From assembly GCF_900142875.1 (NCBI RefSeq), contig NZ_FRCK01000001.1, forward strand, positions 1-64,000: a stretch of 64,000 nucleotides of DNA. The letters run 5' to 3'. Under the pieces are notes generated by a model. That model made no database searches, had not been told where the DNA came from, and saw only the letters and a list, made by a program, of their open reading frames with translations. The position numbers and the translations under genes are program-made. The DNA is from Paracoccus solventivorans (GTDB lineage: Bacteria; Pseudomonadota; Alphaproteobacteria; Rhodobacterales; Rhodobacteraceae). Position 1 is the stretch's first letter; every line of letters begins with the position of its first letter. Below, piece after piece: positions 7,424 through 15,544 of this stretch.

Positions 7424-7745
7424 TGCTCTCGAATTCCACCTCGCCGAAGTTGATTAAGGTCTCGAAGGCGGCGGAGACCTCCTTATGTCCGAGATTGACG
7501 TTGGAAACCCGACCATATTTGATCAGCATGGAGACGGCGTCTGCGCCCGACTTGATCTCGCTGCACAAGAAGGTCGGTAGCTTTTCTAGAAAGGCGAGTG
7601 CTGTAACATCGAGGCTTTCAAGTCGTTTTTCGGTGTCCGGCGGCGTATACTCGAACATACGTCCCCGACCCATGCTGATGTCATCGACGTTGCCCTCGAT
7701 GTATTCCCAGTTTCCAAAAGAGATGTAGTTGAAAGTTTCCGTCAT
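7191..7745 (-). CDS. Hypothetical protein of the FRG/methyltransferase operon
   Basis: The 184-aa protein (MTETFNYISFGNWEYIEGN...) has no domain I recognise. It is acidic and mostly helical, with an Ala-rich tail (AAAHAPADAAAAVQPPP). It begins 6 nt after the nuclease-like gene, so the two are probably co-transcribed. Its last codons run into the region where the FRG frame becomes meaningful, so it could be coupled to, or once fused with, the FRG protein. A partner or immunity role is conceivable, but nothing in the sequence shows it. Confidence 0.6.
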   Translation of the reverse strand: MTETFNYISFGNWEYIEGNVDDISMGRGRMFEYTPPDTEKRLESLDVTALAFLEKLPTFLCSEIKSGADAVSMLIKYGRVSNVNLGHKEVSAAFETLINFGEVEFESIEAARTVFGADKFQLYRTHWAVREGDASEILNRLAEAKPDLAQVIAAAHAPADAAAAVQPPPRDKKILGNADSVERS

Positions 7746-7751
7746 GCGTCG

Positions 7752-8522
7752 CTATTCCGTGCTCTCTGCACCACATGGATCAGAGGCCGGTTGCGTGCCT
7801 GATACACGAAGATCGACCCAAGTATGATGTAGATGAAATGGAGAAGACGCATCCGAACGAATTATCTCATGAGATGCGACGTGTAGTGCAGGTGATCCTG
7901 AAATGGGCGATAACTTGGGAAGTGATGTAATTCCCGCACTACCTAGATTATGATCGATGTCGGACCAGATCGTATCGATGTCCATCGATTGAATATAGCC
8001 GATCATGCCGCCGCCGGCGTCGTCCTTGCCATAGAGGTGCGACTTAGCAATGTATCGGCCTACGCCTTGCGCCACATAGTTTGTGTTGAAAATCCACGCA
8101 CCGATTGGTTGACCTAAACGCTTGCACTCGACGACATAGGTTCTTGTAGAGCGGTCAATATCTGTTGCCTGATCGTCTAAGAAACTCCCCTGAAAGTCAG
8201 GGCGCTTATTTTCGCGCGGCGTCCTCTCTGGATCGTCTGGGCTAGGTTGATTATTTGCTTCGTAAGCAGCGACTAGGTTCCAAGTGTGCTCTCGGCTCAA
8301 AGCAGGGCTTGGAGATAACGAGAGAAGAGTTCTGTGACGGTCGGCGGCAATCCGCCTCATCCGAAAGAACAATTCTCGATTGAGGTCATTTTCGCACGAC
8401 GCGACAAACCCATTTTCCTCGGCATCCTCAGCGAGACGCTGGAGCCCAGCTTTGACAATATCTTGGACTTTTTCAACAAATGACGGCCATAGATTGATCG
8501 AAACCTCGTTCAGCCCAGCCAT
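7752..8522 (-). CDS. PD-(D/E)xK-like nuclease domain protein
   Basis: The 256-aa product has a helical N-terminus with an acidic pair (ENDLNRELFFRM). It then carries RPDF (Asp about 109) and TYVVECKRLG (Glu about 132, Lys about 134), matching the D...ExK catalytic pattern of restriction-type nucleases. A Gln/Tyr-containing helix follows (YVAQGVGRYIAKSHLYG). The ATG at 8522 has an AAGGG-type ribosome site; a TTG at 8531 would overlap the previous stop. Lying directly after a DNA methyltransferase, it could be the cleaving partner of a restriction system. The fold call rests on motif reading. Confidence 0.6.
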   Translation of the reverse strand: MAGLNEVSINLWPSFVEKVQDIVKAGLQRLAEDAEENGFVASCENDLNRELFFRMRRIAADRHRTLLSLSPSPALSREHTWNLVAAYEANNQPSPDDPERTPRENKRPDFQGSFLDDQATDIDRSTRTYVVECKRLGQPIGAWIFNTNYVAQGVGRYIAKSHLYGKDDAGGGMIGYIQSMDIDTIWSDIDHNLGSAGITSLPKLSPISGSPALHVASHEIIRSDASSPFHLHHTWVDLRVSGTQPASDPCGAESTE

Positions 8523-8527
8523 CCCGT

Positions 8528-8896
8528 TCAACCCTTGCCACGCACAGCAAGTTGTACGAACAAGGCTTCGGCGTCTTCTCTAGCGGTGCTGGCCGTCCAA
8601 AGCCGGCGTGTATTCTCCCGCAGAATAATAAAGTTGTCGGCTGTCGCTGCCCTGACAACACGCTTGGCATAAAACGCAGGTGAAATCGGTTGATCGAGTG
8701 CGTCAGCGCACCGCGCGACAATCGATTCCCACTTCCTGTCATGGCTTTGCTGTGCCGATATATCTTCGCCACCCAAAGCGAAAACCACAGCGACTGCATC
8801 GCGAGCCGGCGAAATAGCTACCTGCCAGTGGAATTCTGTACCCTCGGGCAACTGTGCGTTCCAAGCCTCCAGAAAGGCCCGCAGGTAAGGCTGCAA
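8528..8896 (-). pseudogene. Probable C-terminal piece of the DNA methyltransferase
   Basis: The 122 codons contain LRAFLEAWNAQLPEGTEFHW and end RRLWTASTAREDAEALF. That resembles the small domain found at or just after the C-terminus of large type IIG/PglX-like adenine methyltransferases. The frame is open back to about 9012 (NQTLNVSWDFERYTS) but has no good ATG, and it overlaps the preceding piece. Adding one base near 8935-8990 would fuse the two. It may instead be a separate small gene with a TTG start at 8896. Confidence 0.5.
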
Positions 8897-9771
8897 TCCA
8901 GTACGATCGGAGTCGCCGGAAAGTCTGCTTGTGTACCGTTCAAAGTCCCAGCTAACGTTAAGCGTTTGGTTGCCTCCGCTTCCGCTCCTTTCCAGTAGAG
9001 TTCGTGGTTCTCAGCCCAGAAATCCTCAATTAAATCACGTTCAGCCTTGGAAAGCTCAAACAAATCGAAAATGGCTTCATCGAGTACACCCAGCCAATTT
9101 TCTTCAGGATTCTCATGTGAGGACGTATAGAAAAGCCCACGTGCGAGGGGGTCGTGAGATGGGAGATCGCGCAACTGGGCCACGGCTTGCACAATGCGCA
9201 TTGCGGCTTCGTCATGCTTCACCTTCGGCATGCCCCATGAAGGCTTAAGGCGTACCGGCATGCGGAGCAGGTCACGGGCAGTGACTTTGTCATGCCACCC
9301 GCCCCAACTGCCGGCGGTCATAAACAGCAGGTAGCGGCCTAGCGAAGACCACATCACTCCGAGCACCAACTGAGCTTCCTTCTCAGTGAGATGCGGCAAT
9401 GGAATGCAGTAAAAGCTATGCCGGAACGAGAACTCGCGAGTCTCTAGTCGAGCGACAGGACCAACAGGCTCCCTCACGCCATGGGTAATAACTAGGCGTT
9501 GTCCGCTATAAATCCGTTGATCGGGGTCTCGTTTTATCCCGGTCGGTGGTGGTACAAACCACCCTTCTTGCAAGCGCCCAAATGGCTGCACCTTTCGGTT
9601 GCTAAGTTCAGGTAAGGTCGCAAGTTTTCCGGAAGGGACGGTGTTGCCGCGTTGCCAACCGTAGCGTGGTTGTGGATCGGCGCTCCTGACCGTTTCCCCT
9701 AGCGTCCGCTCCAACGCCAGCCTGGACAGCAGCGCTGCGTCATGATGCCCCCCCACCAATAGGCTTTCCAA
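8818..9771 (-). pseudogene. DNA methyltransferase, specificity-region fragment
   Basis: The frame resumes the methyltransferase immediately after a run of seven G (minus strand), reading WWGGHHDAALLSRLALERTLG. It carries a target-recognition-type region (FSFRHSFYCIPLPHLTEKEAQLVLG; SLGRYLLFMTAGSWGGWHDK; DLLRMPVRL). Such regions choose the DNA site in type IIG enzymes. Its first 24 codons overlap the catalytic piece out of frame, and an eighth G would make them continuous. Family character fades near 8960, where a second shift is likely. Confidence 0.6.
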
Positions 9772-11039
9772 AGATAGTCGGCATCGGCCAGATCGCCTTG
9801 AGCTACGACGCGTCGGTCAAGCGGGACGGCTGCCATGGACCGCAACCGATCTACAGCTCGAACCCGCCTTGCATTCCAGATTACAACCCGATCACCGGGC
9901 AACGGCGAGCACCTTTCAGCTAGCAAGAATGCAAACGGCGCGACTGCTTTCGCGAAAAACACACGGCGCACATGCGCCATGTTCACCACTTGCCTGAGCG
10001 CCGCATGTGTCAACAGATTCCCGCGAAATGCTCTGCTCGTATCGCGGTCATTCCAGAATACCTTCATGCCGACGAGAAGCCCCAGCCTCCCGCCTTCTCG
10101 AAGTAACGTCAGAGCACGATGAATGAAAAGCTGGGAGTAGGCTCCTTCGCCCTCCGGAAGTTTGAATGCGGCTGCCCAGCTACGAGGGAGGGACGGCGCT
10201 TCCTGCCAAGGGGGGTTGCCGATCACGACATCGAAGCCGCCGAGCGGCAGGTCCAGAACTCCGGCATTAGTCAGCAGTCTGACGTCGCCCGCACGACCCT
10301 TATAGGCTTTCTTGGCGGCTACGCGCTTCGAGAGTAACTCACGTTCATCGTTAGTCAGCGCAAAAGCGTCTGAAACAATGAGTATCCCAAAGTGTTTTTC
10401 GTCGCGCGGGCCACTGTGCAGTAGATAAGGCAGTGGCCCTCCCGAGGCGATATCGGGTGGCTCCTGTTGATCAAGAAGCGCTAGGTAAAGGCTGAACGCT
10501 GCGACACGGGCGGCTTCCGCATTGATTTCGATGCCGAAAATGCGATTCTGGAGAATGTCCCGCAACTCATCTGGCGATAGCTTACGCTTCCGGCTTTGGG
10601 CCTCGTAGCGGACGATCCTGCGAAACGCTTCCACAAGGAAGATTCCCGACCCACAAGCAGGATCAAGTATCTTCGGATGGTGCGATAAGCAGATTGGGGT
10701 CAGCGTCCTTCGCAGTGCATCGTGAACAAGGTTAGCTGGAGTGTAATGCGTACCCGCGCCGTGTTTTAGTTCACCTTCCTCGAAAGCATCTTCTTCGGGA
10801 CCCTCGTCAATGACGAGGACGGACGTGTCTGCATTGTCTGCTTGAGGCAAAGGATAGGAGGAATTATTTTTTGTTCTTCTGGAAGTCTCCTTATTGAGAG
10901 CGTCATGATAGAATTGCTCGTAGATGCTGCTGATCAGGGCGAGAGGGACTACCTCAAAATCGTACGCCCAGAAAAATAGAGGCTCTTGACCAGCCTGAAT
11001 CTCTCCAAGCAGGAATGCACGCAGGAGCTTCAGTGCCAC
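9699..11039 (-). pseudogene. Class I adenine-N6 DNA methyltransferase, catalytic part
   Basis: The fragment contains the S-adenosylmethionine motif KILDPACGSGIFLVEAF and the adenine-methylation motif VVIGNPPW, in the order found in type I/IIG and PglX-like enzymes. The intervening RIFGIEINAEAARVAAFSLY is also typical. The GTG start at 11039 is probably artificial, because the same frame runs back through a TAA at 11064 into the N-terminal piece. It ends out of frame after the poly-G run at 9745. Repaired, the whole protein from 11888 to 8528 would be about 1,120 aa, the expected size. Confidence 0.75.
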
Positions 11040-11063
11040 CTCGTCGAACCGCTTTTCCCGCGC

Positions 11064-11888
11064 TTATCCGAGTGCGAACAGATCGCCATTAAAGTCCGTG
11101 GACAGCTTTTTGAATAGCGCGTGGGTAAAGTCAGCGTCGCAAAGCACCCTGTCGTAGAGGCGCTGCTTTCCCGGCGGCCCAAGCACGGGAATAGCTCCCT
11201 CGCTATAAAGCGCTGTCTGCCATGTCTGATTATTGCCGGCCACTTCATCAAAATAGGCTTGCGTCAGTACACCCCGATCTTCCAGGTATCTCACGAGGAT
11301 CGAACGGCCGATGAGAGCATGTGCCTCGGCCATCGAGAGGCCCGTTGCCTCAAGCTGCGAACGGACATGCCGCAGATCATCAATGAGGCGACGGTCAGCC
11401 CGAGCGGGTGCAGAATTTCCCACTTCCATTAGCCCCTGCAGATCGGGGCCATATTCATCGATCTCGCGCGTCAACTTGAGCACATCGGCGGCAGACGAAA
11501 GCACCCGCCAAGGATCACTTGGCGGCCCTCCTCGCTTCGGCGGTGTATTCAGATCGTAAATTCGGAGTTCCTGCGGGAGTGCAACGAAAAGACAACGAGG
11601 CTCCGTCATGCACCAAGCACGACGATAGAGTTCTCCCAGCGCCACCTCATCGGACGCGCCTTGAGCGTCACTGAAGACCGCGACGGGATCGCCACGAACG
11701 AAGAGCACTTTTTCCGCTCCGAGCCGCTTCGCGAGACTCAGCCAATCACCAAGATCGGTCCAGCGGGAAGCAAAGCTATCCTTTTCACTGAGCACACCGG
11801 GCTGCGCGACAGCATCAAAGAGATCGTTCGACCTCTCGGAGAACGCGCTATATAGTTGATCTAGAAGCTCGCGGCCTTGGCTATCCAT
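11064..11888 (-). pseudogene. DNA methyltransferase, N-terminal helical part
   Basis: The 274-aa frame contains ALIGRSILVRYLEDRGVLTQAYF, the helical signature found before the catalytic domain of large type IIG-like methyltransferases. The N-terminus (KRLGAEKVLFVRGDPVAVF, CLFVALPQELRIYDL) fits a small accessory fold. It ends at a TAA after FNGDLFALG, but the same frame continues at once as AREKRFDEVALKLLRAFLLG, so this looks like a nonsense change within one gene. The start lies 77 nt downstream of the ribbon-helix-helix gene. Confidence 0.6.
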
Positions 11889-11964
11889 GGCACATCCCGA
11901 TCAACATATATAAGGTTGGCCGCCTCATTAAACGGAACACCATTTGTCAAGGTGGGCGAGGTGA

Positions 11965-12165
11965 TCAGCGTTCCGCGTCATGGCCGCCCTCAAGGTCAAG
12001 CGGGAGCAAGAGCTGCTTTGCATCCATCCCCTTCAGAAGGCGAAGCAAAGCGTATTCGACGATGTAGCTTTTTGATAGCTCCGGCTGGTGCCGTTGGGCC
12101 AATTCCTCAATGGCGCGGTTGGTCTTTGGGTCCAAGCTGACCGAAAATCTCACTTTTGATGACAT
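11965..12165 (-). CDS. Ribbon-helix-helix (CopG-like) DNA-binding protein
   Basis: The 66-aa protein begins MSSKVRFSVSLDPKTNRAIEELA, a beta strand and first helix of ribbon-helix-helix type, followed by LSKSYIVEYALLRLLKGMD. Such proteins dimerise to repress short repeated operators, often their own. ATG at 12165 is preferred over 12201 because the family starts here and the stretch upstream holds an operator-like repeat. It is the first gene of the minus-strand methyltransferase/nuclease/FRG operon and could regulate it or serve as an antitoxin-like component. Confidence 0.65.
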   Translation of the reverse strand: MSSKVRFSVSLDPKTNRAIEELAQRHQPELSKSYIVEYALLRLLKGMDAKQLLLPLDLEGGHDAER

Positions 12166-12183
12166 ACCGCAGATTCCCCATAG

Positions 12184-12210
12184 TGCACCACTATGCACCA
12201 CATTGGTGCC
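12184..12210. promoter_or_regulatory. Candidate operator of the RHH protein
   Basis: Two direct copies of TGCACCAC (12184-12191 and 12194-12201), 10 bp apart, are followed by an inverted half, TGGTGC (12204-12209). The spacing of one helical turn matches how ribbon-helix-helix dimers bind side by side. The site sits 19-45 bp before the RHH start codon. Confidence 0.5.
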
Positions 12211-12323
12211 AAAGGGAATCCCCTAGTTGGAATGCCGAAGCTGTATCCGCGCGGCAGAATGAAGTTTGATGGCCGCAGCGCACGCCGCTGGAGCGCTCGA
12301 CGTCACGAACGCTCGCTTGTACC

Positions 12324-12573
12324 TCAATTTTGGAGGGCTATAGCGTAGGTGTAGTTCTCTGTTTCATCGGCTTCGGCCCGCCACATTACAGACGCAAGTT
12401 TCTGTTATTAAATTATTTTTCCAAGATTTCGCCAGAACGACCCACCACTGGCCCCACCAAAGAACATAACTGGCGCTGAACGATTGCAAGCAATGTTGCG
12501 TCGTTGCCAGCCCACCCAGCGGCCCCGATCTGCATTCCCCCACCCCTGAGGATTCGCGCCGCTACCCGTGCAG
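12324..12573 (-). repeat. Island repeat, copy C (right)
   Basis: This is the right-hand partner of copy A, in the same orientation and at the boundary with conserved chromosomal genes. It contains the end of an ORF (QRQLCSLVGPVVG...ILEK) and then a clean ATG-started 20-codon ORF, MWRAEADETENYTYAIALQN, at 12324-12386. The rest of 12211-12775 shows no gene; other frames there are shadows. Confidence 0.6.
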
Positions 12574-12775
12574 TTATCGCGCGCTCCATGCAACGGACCA
12601 GACGGTTGGGCGCCCGCCCGCTGTTCGGCCCCGCCGCGGTCTTCCGCGCCTTCATGTCGGTGGCTCTGGGCGGTGGCGGCTAGGCTGCGGCGGCCGGATG
12701 CGCCCGGCTGGAACATCTGCGGCCGTTGCGGGTTCACCTGCCTTGCGCCGATCCGGCGCAGGGGAGGAAATCGAG

Positions 12776-13363
12776 ATGACCGCATCTTTGAAGATACTGG
12801 TCGCCAGCCTGACGCTGGTTGCCACCGGCACCGCCTATGCCGATTGCGCCGCCGACCTGGCGAAGTTCGAGGCCGAGACCTCGGCCGCGGCCGACGGCAT
12901 TGCCAAGGACGGCTCGCTGGCGCCGCTGCAGGGCGATACCGCCACCGACACCACGGCAGGAACTGCGGCCACCGGGACCACGGCCACCGGAACCACGACA
13001 CCTGCGGACGCGACAACCGCAGACACGGCGGGCACGGCAACCACCGACACGACCGCGGGCACGACGACCGGCACCACCACTAACACCACCACAGGCGCGG
13101 GTGACGCGGCGGATGGCAACGAGATCGCCAAGGACGGCAGCACCGCGCCGCTGGAAAGCACCAGCGGGGCCAGCAGCGACGTGGCCATGTCCGGCCAGGA
13201 CGCGCAGGCGCAGCAGGAAGGCCAGGCCACCGCCGCCCAGCAGGCCCAGGCCGAATCCGGCACCGACGCCCGCGCCACCGCGCTGCAGAAGGCCCGCGCC
13301 GCCCTTGCCGCCGGCGACGAGGCCGCCTGCCAGGAGGCGCTGAAGCGGGCCGCCGCTTCCTGA
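12776..13363 (+). CDS. Exported Thr/Ala-rich low-complexity protein
   Basis: The 195-aa protein has a signal peptide (KILVASLTLVATGTAYA, cleavage before Asp-Cys). A Thr/Gly/Ala-rich middle follows (about residues 60-105), then a Gln/Ala-rich C-terminus ending ARAALAAGDEAACQEALKRA. The phrase IAKDGSLAPLQ near residue 40 recurs as IAKDGSTAPLE near 117, flanking the Thr-rich spacer. The start has a GGGGAGGAAA ribosome site. Probably periplasmic; function unknown. It is the first chromosomal gene to the right of the island. Confidence 0.7.
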   Translation: MTASLKILVASLTLVATGTAYADCAADLAKFEAETSAAADGIAKDGSLAPLQGDTATDTTAGTAATGTTATGTTTPADATTADTAGTATTDTTAGTTTGTTTNTTTGAGDAADGNEIAKDGSTAPLESTSGASSDVAMSGQDAQAQQEGQATAAQQAQAESGTDARATALQKARAALAAGDEAACQEALKRAAAS

Positions 13364-13393
13364 CCCGACGCCACTCGGCGCCCGCCTGCCGGA

Positions 13394-13832
13394 TCAGCCG
13401 CGCGCGGCTGCGTGGATCGCCACCACCTCGGTCGCCCCGCGCAGCCGCGGGCGGTCGCCCTCGGCCGCCGCCAGCGGCTGAGCCGGACGCAGCCCGCGAT
13501 GCGAGCGGGACGCAAGCTCCTGATACTCGCGGGTATTCAGCGCCATCCAGGCGATTTCCTCCTCCGTAACCTCGCGGCGGACCGCAGCCGGCGTGCCGGC
13601 CAGCAGCTGCCGCGGCGCCCCCCGAAACCCCGCCCGGACGAAAGAATTGGCGGCGACGATGCGGTCGGGCCCCAGCACCGCCCCGTCCATCACCACTGCG
13701 TTCATGCCGACCAGCGTGTCCCGGCCCACCACGCAGGAATGCAGGATCGCGCCATGCCCGACATGGCCGCCCTCTTCCACCACCGTGTCCATGTCGACAT
13801 AGCCGTGCATCATGCAATGGTCCTGCTCGCCC
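13394..13832 (-). pseudogene. 5'-truncated PaaY / gamma-carbonic-anhydrase-like protein
   Basis: The readable part ([41 protein letters not shown], then [20 protein letters not shown]) matches the second half of PaaY-type hexapeptide-repeat thioesterases and gamma carbonic anhydrases. The first 70 or so residues, with the N-terminal coils, are missing. The frame runs instead into a GCC repeat, which reads as poly-Gly, and the promoter region of the next gene. It is probably a non-functional remnant. The conserved His-containing motifs GHVGHG and CMMHG are retained. Confidence 0.65.
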
Positions 13833-13851
13833 CCGCCGCCGCCGCCGCCCA

Positions 13852-13872
13852 TTGTTGCGATTATCGCAACAA
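13852..13872. promoter_or_regulatory. Perfect 21-bp palindromic operator candidate
   Basis: TTGTTGCGAT and its exact complement ATCGCAACAA flank a single central T. It lies 84 bp before the dioxygenase start and just outside the PaaY remnant. Size and symmetry fit a MarR- or TetR-type dimer, families that control quinone-detoxification operons elsewhere. No such regulator is encoded next to it; the nearby regulator is LysR-type. Confidence 0.6.
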
Positions 13873-13955
13873 CCAATGCCGGATTATGGATATTCTCCCG
13901 GCCTCGCCCCGCCTCTATCTCACTTGCAACGAAATCAGGCAAAGGCGGACGCATC

Positions 13956-14882
13956 ATGCTGACCGAGATCAAGGGCCTGCATCACGTCACCTCGATGGCG
14001 GCGGATGCGCAGGAAAACAACGACTTCTTCACCCGCACCCTCGGGCTGCGGCGGGTCAAGAAGACAGTGAACTTCGACGCGCCCGACGTCTATCACCTGT
14101 ATTACGGCGACGAGACCGGCACCCCCGGCACGGTGATGACCTATTTCCCGTTTCCGCATATCGCCCGCGGCCGTCCCGGCACCGGCGAGGTGTCCGAGAC
14201 GCTGTTCTCGGTCCCCTCGGGCTCGCTGGGCTACTGGAAGCAGCGGCTGGCGGCGCAGGGCGTCGGCGGGCTGCGCGAATACGACGGTTTCGGCGAAACC
14301 CGGCTGGGGTTCCGCGGCCCGGACGGCGACGGCTTCGCGCTGGTCGAGGTCGAGGGCGACCCCCGCCAGCCCTATGCCGGCCCGGTTCCGGCCAGCGAGG
14401 GGGTGCACGGGTTCCGCGGCGTCACCATGCGGCTGCGCGACGCCGGCGCCACGGCCGAGCTGCTGCGGTTCATGGGCTACCACGAGGCCGGCAAACAGGG
14501 CGCCACCATCCGCTTTGCCATCAATGGCAACGGCGCCGATTACATCGACATCGAGACGCTGGCAGTCGCCGAACCGGCCCGGCAGGGCGCGGGCTCGGTC
14601 CACCACGTCGCCTTTGCGGTCGAGGACCGCGCCGCGCAGCTGCGGGTGCGCAAGGCTCTGATGGACACCGGCTACCACGTCACCCCGGTGATCGATCGCG
14701 ATTATTTCTGGGCGATCTATTTCCGCACCCCCGGCGGGGTGCTGTTCGAGATCGCCACCAACGAACCCGGCTTCGACCGGGACGAGGATACCGCCCATCT
14801 GGGCGAGGCGCTGAAGCTGCCCGCGCAGCACGCGCATCTGCGCAGCCAGCTGGAACGCTTCCTGCCCGAAATCAGGGACTGA
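13956..14882 (+). CDS. Ring-cleaving dioxygenase, VOC family (MhqO/MhqA-like)
   Basis: The 308-aa protein has two vicinal-oxygen-chelate modules. The first opens with [21 protein letters not shown] and the second with [19 protein letters not shown], ending [18 protein letters not shown]. The paired His in the HH motifs and the Glu in LFEIAT are the expected metal ligands. Family members open hydroquinone or catechol rings. The ATG at 13956 is chosen over upstream starts because the family begins here and an AGGCGG site precedes it. The following hydrolase and DoxX gene make the usual detoxification cluster. Confidence 0.85.
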   Translation: MLTEIKGLHHVTSMAADAQENNDFFTRTLGLRRVKKTVNFDAPDVYHLYYGDETGTPGTVMTYFPFPHIARGRPGTGEVSETLFSVPSGSLGYWKQRLAAQGVGGLREYDGFGETRLGFRGPDGDGFALVEVEGDPRQPYAGPVPASEGVHGFRGVTMRLRDAGATAELLRFMGYHEAGKQGATIRFAINGNGADYIDIETLAVAEPARQGAGSVHHVAFAVEDRAAQLRVRKALMDTGYHVTPVIDRDYFWAIYFRTPGGVLFEIATNEPGFDRDEDTAHLGEALKLPAQHAHLRSQLERFLPEIRD

Positions 14883-14899
14883 CGAGACCAGGGACTGAC

Positions 14900-15507
14900 A
14901 TGGCCACCCAGCTTTACCATCATTTCGCCCGGCCCGGCGGCCCGGGGGCGCCGCTGGTCCTTGCCTTCCACGGCACCGGCGGGGACGAACACCAGTCACC
15001 GCGCTGATCGGGCAGATCCTGCCCGAGGCCGCGATCGTCGCCCCCCGCGGCGATGTGTCGGAACAGGGCGCCAGCCGGTTTTTCCGCCGCACCGCCGAAG
15101 GGGTCTACGACATGCCGGACCTCGCCGCCCGCACGCAGCGGATGACCGCATTCCTGCGCGCGCATCGGGACGCGAACGCGGGGCGGGCGGTCCTTGCGCT
15201 GGGGTATTCCAACGGCGCCAACATCCTCGCCTCGGTCCTGTTCGGCGCGCCCGAGCTGTTCGACCGGGTGGTGCTGATGCACCCGCTGATCCCCTGGACC
15301 CCCGCCGACCAGCCGGGGCTGAAGGGCAGGCAGCTGCTGCTGACCGCCGGGCGGCGCGACCCGATCTGCCCCCTGCCCCGGACGCAGGCGCTGGCCGACT
15401 GGCTGGCCGCGCAGGGTGCAAGGACCGAGCTTGCCCTGCACGACGGCGGCCACGAGATCGCGCCCGCCGAGCTGGGCCGGATCGCGGATTTCCTGCGCCG
15501 CGCCTGA
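14900..15507 (+). pseudogene. MhqD-like carboxylesterase/phospholipase, frameshifted
   Basis: The gene starts 18 nt after the dioxygenase and reads LVLAFHGTGGDEHQ, the oxyanion loop of MhqD-type alpha/beta hydrolases. It then hits a stop at 15005. One base short near 14994, the frame changes and continues as TALIGQILPEAAIVAPRGDVSE. That is followed by the nucleophile elbow LGYSNGAN (catalytic Ser), ICPLPRTQAL (region of the acid) and LHDGGHEI (His). Adding a single T restores a protein of about 202 aa. It may be a sequencing slip, since all catalytic motifs are intact. Confidence 0.8.
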
Positions 15508-15544
15508 TTTTTCACCAGACATCGACAAACCGAAGGACGAACCG

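Noticed and set aside
6338..12201. BREX or DISARM locus
   Set aside because: The methyltransferase resembles PglX-type enzymes, but no BrxC/PglY ATPase, PglZ, BrxL, DrmA or DrmB gene is present in the island.
12408..13040. Arg/Pro-rich minus-strand ORF over the right repeat
   Set aside because: It is antisense to the exported Thr-rich gene and lacks protein character; only its end overlaps repeat C.
13394..13972. A complete 192-aa PaaY-like gene
   Set aside because: The first 49 codons of this frame read through a GCC repeat and the next operon's promoter as poly-Gly. Only the second half matches the family.
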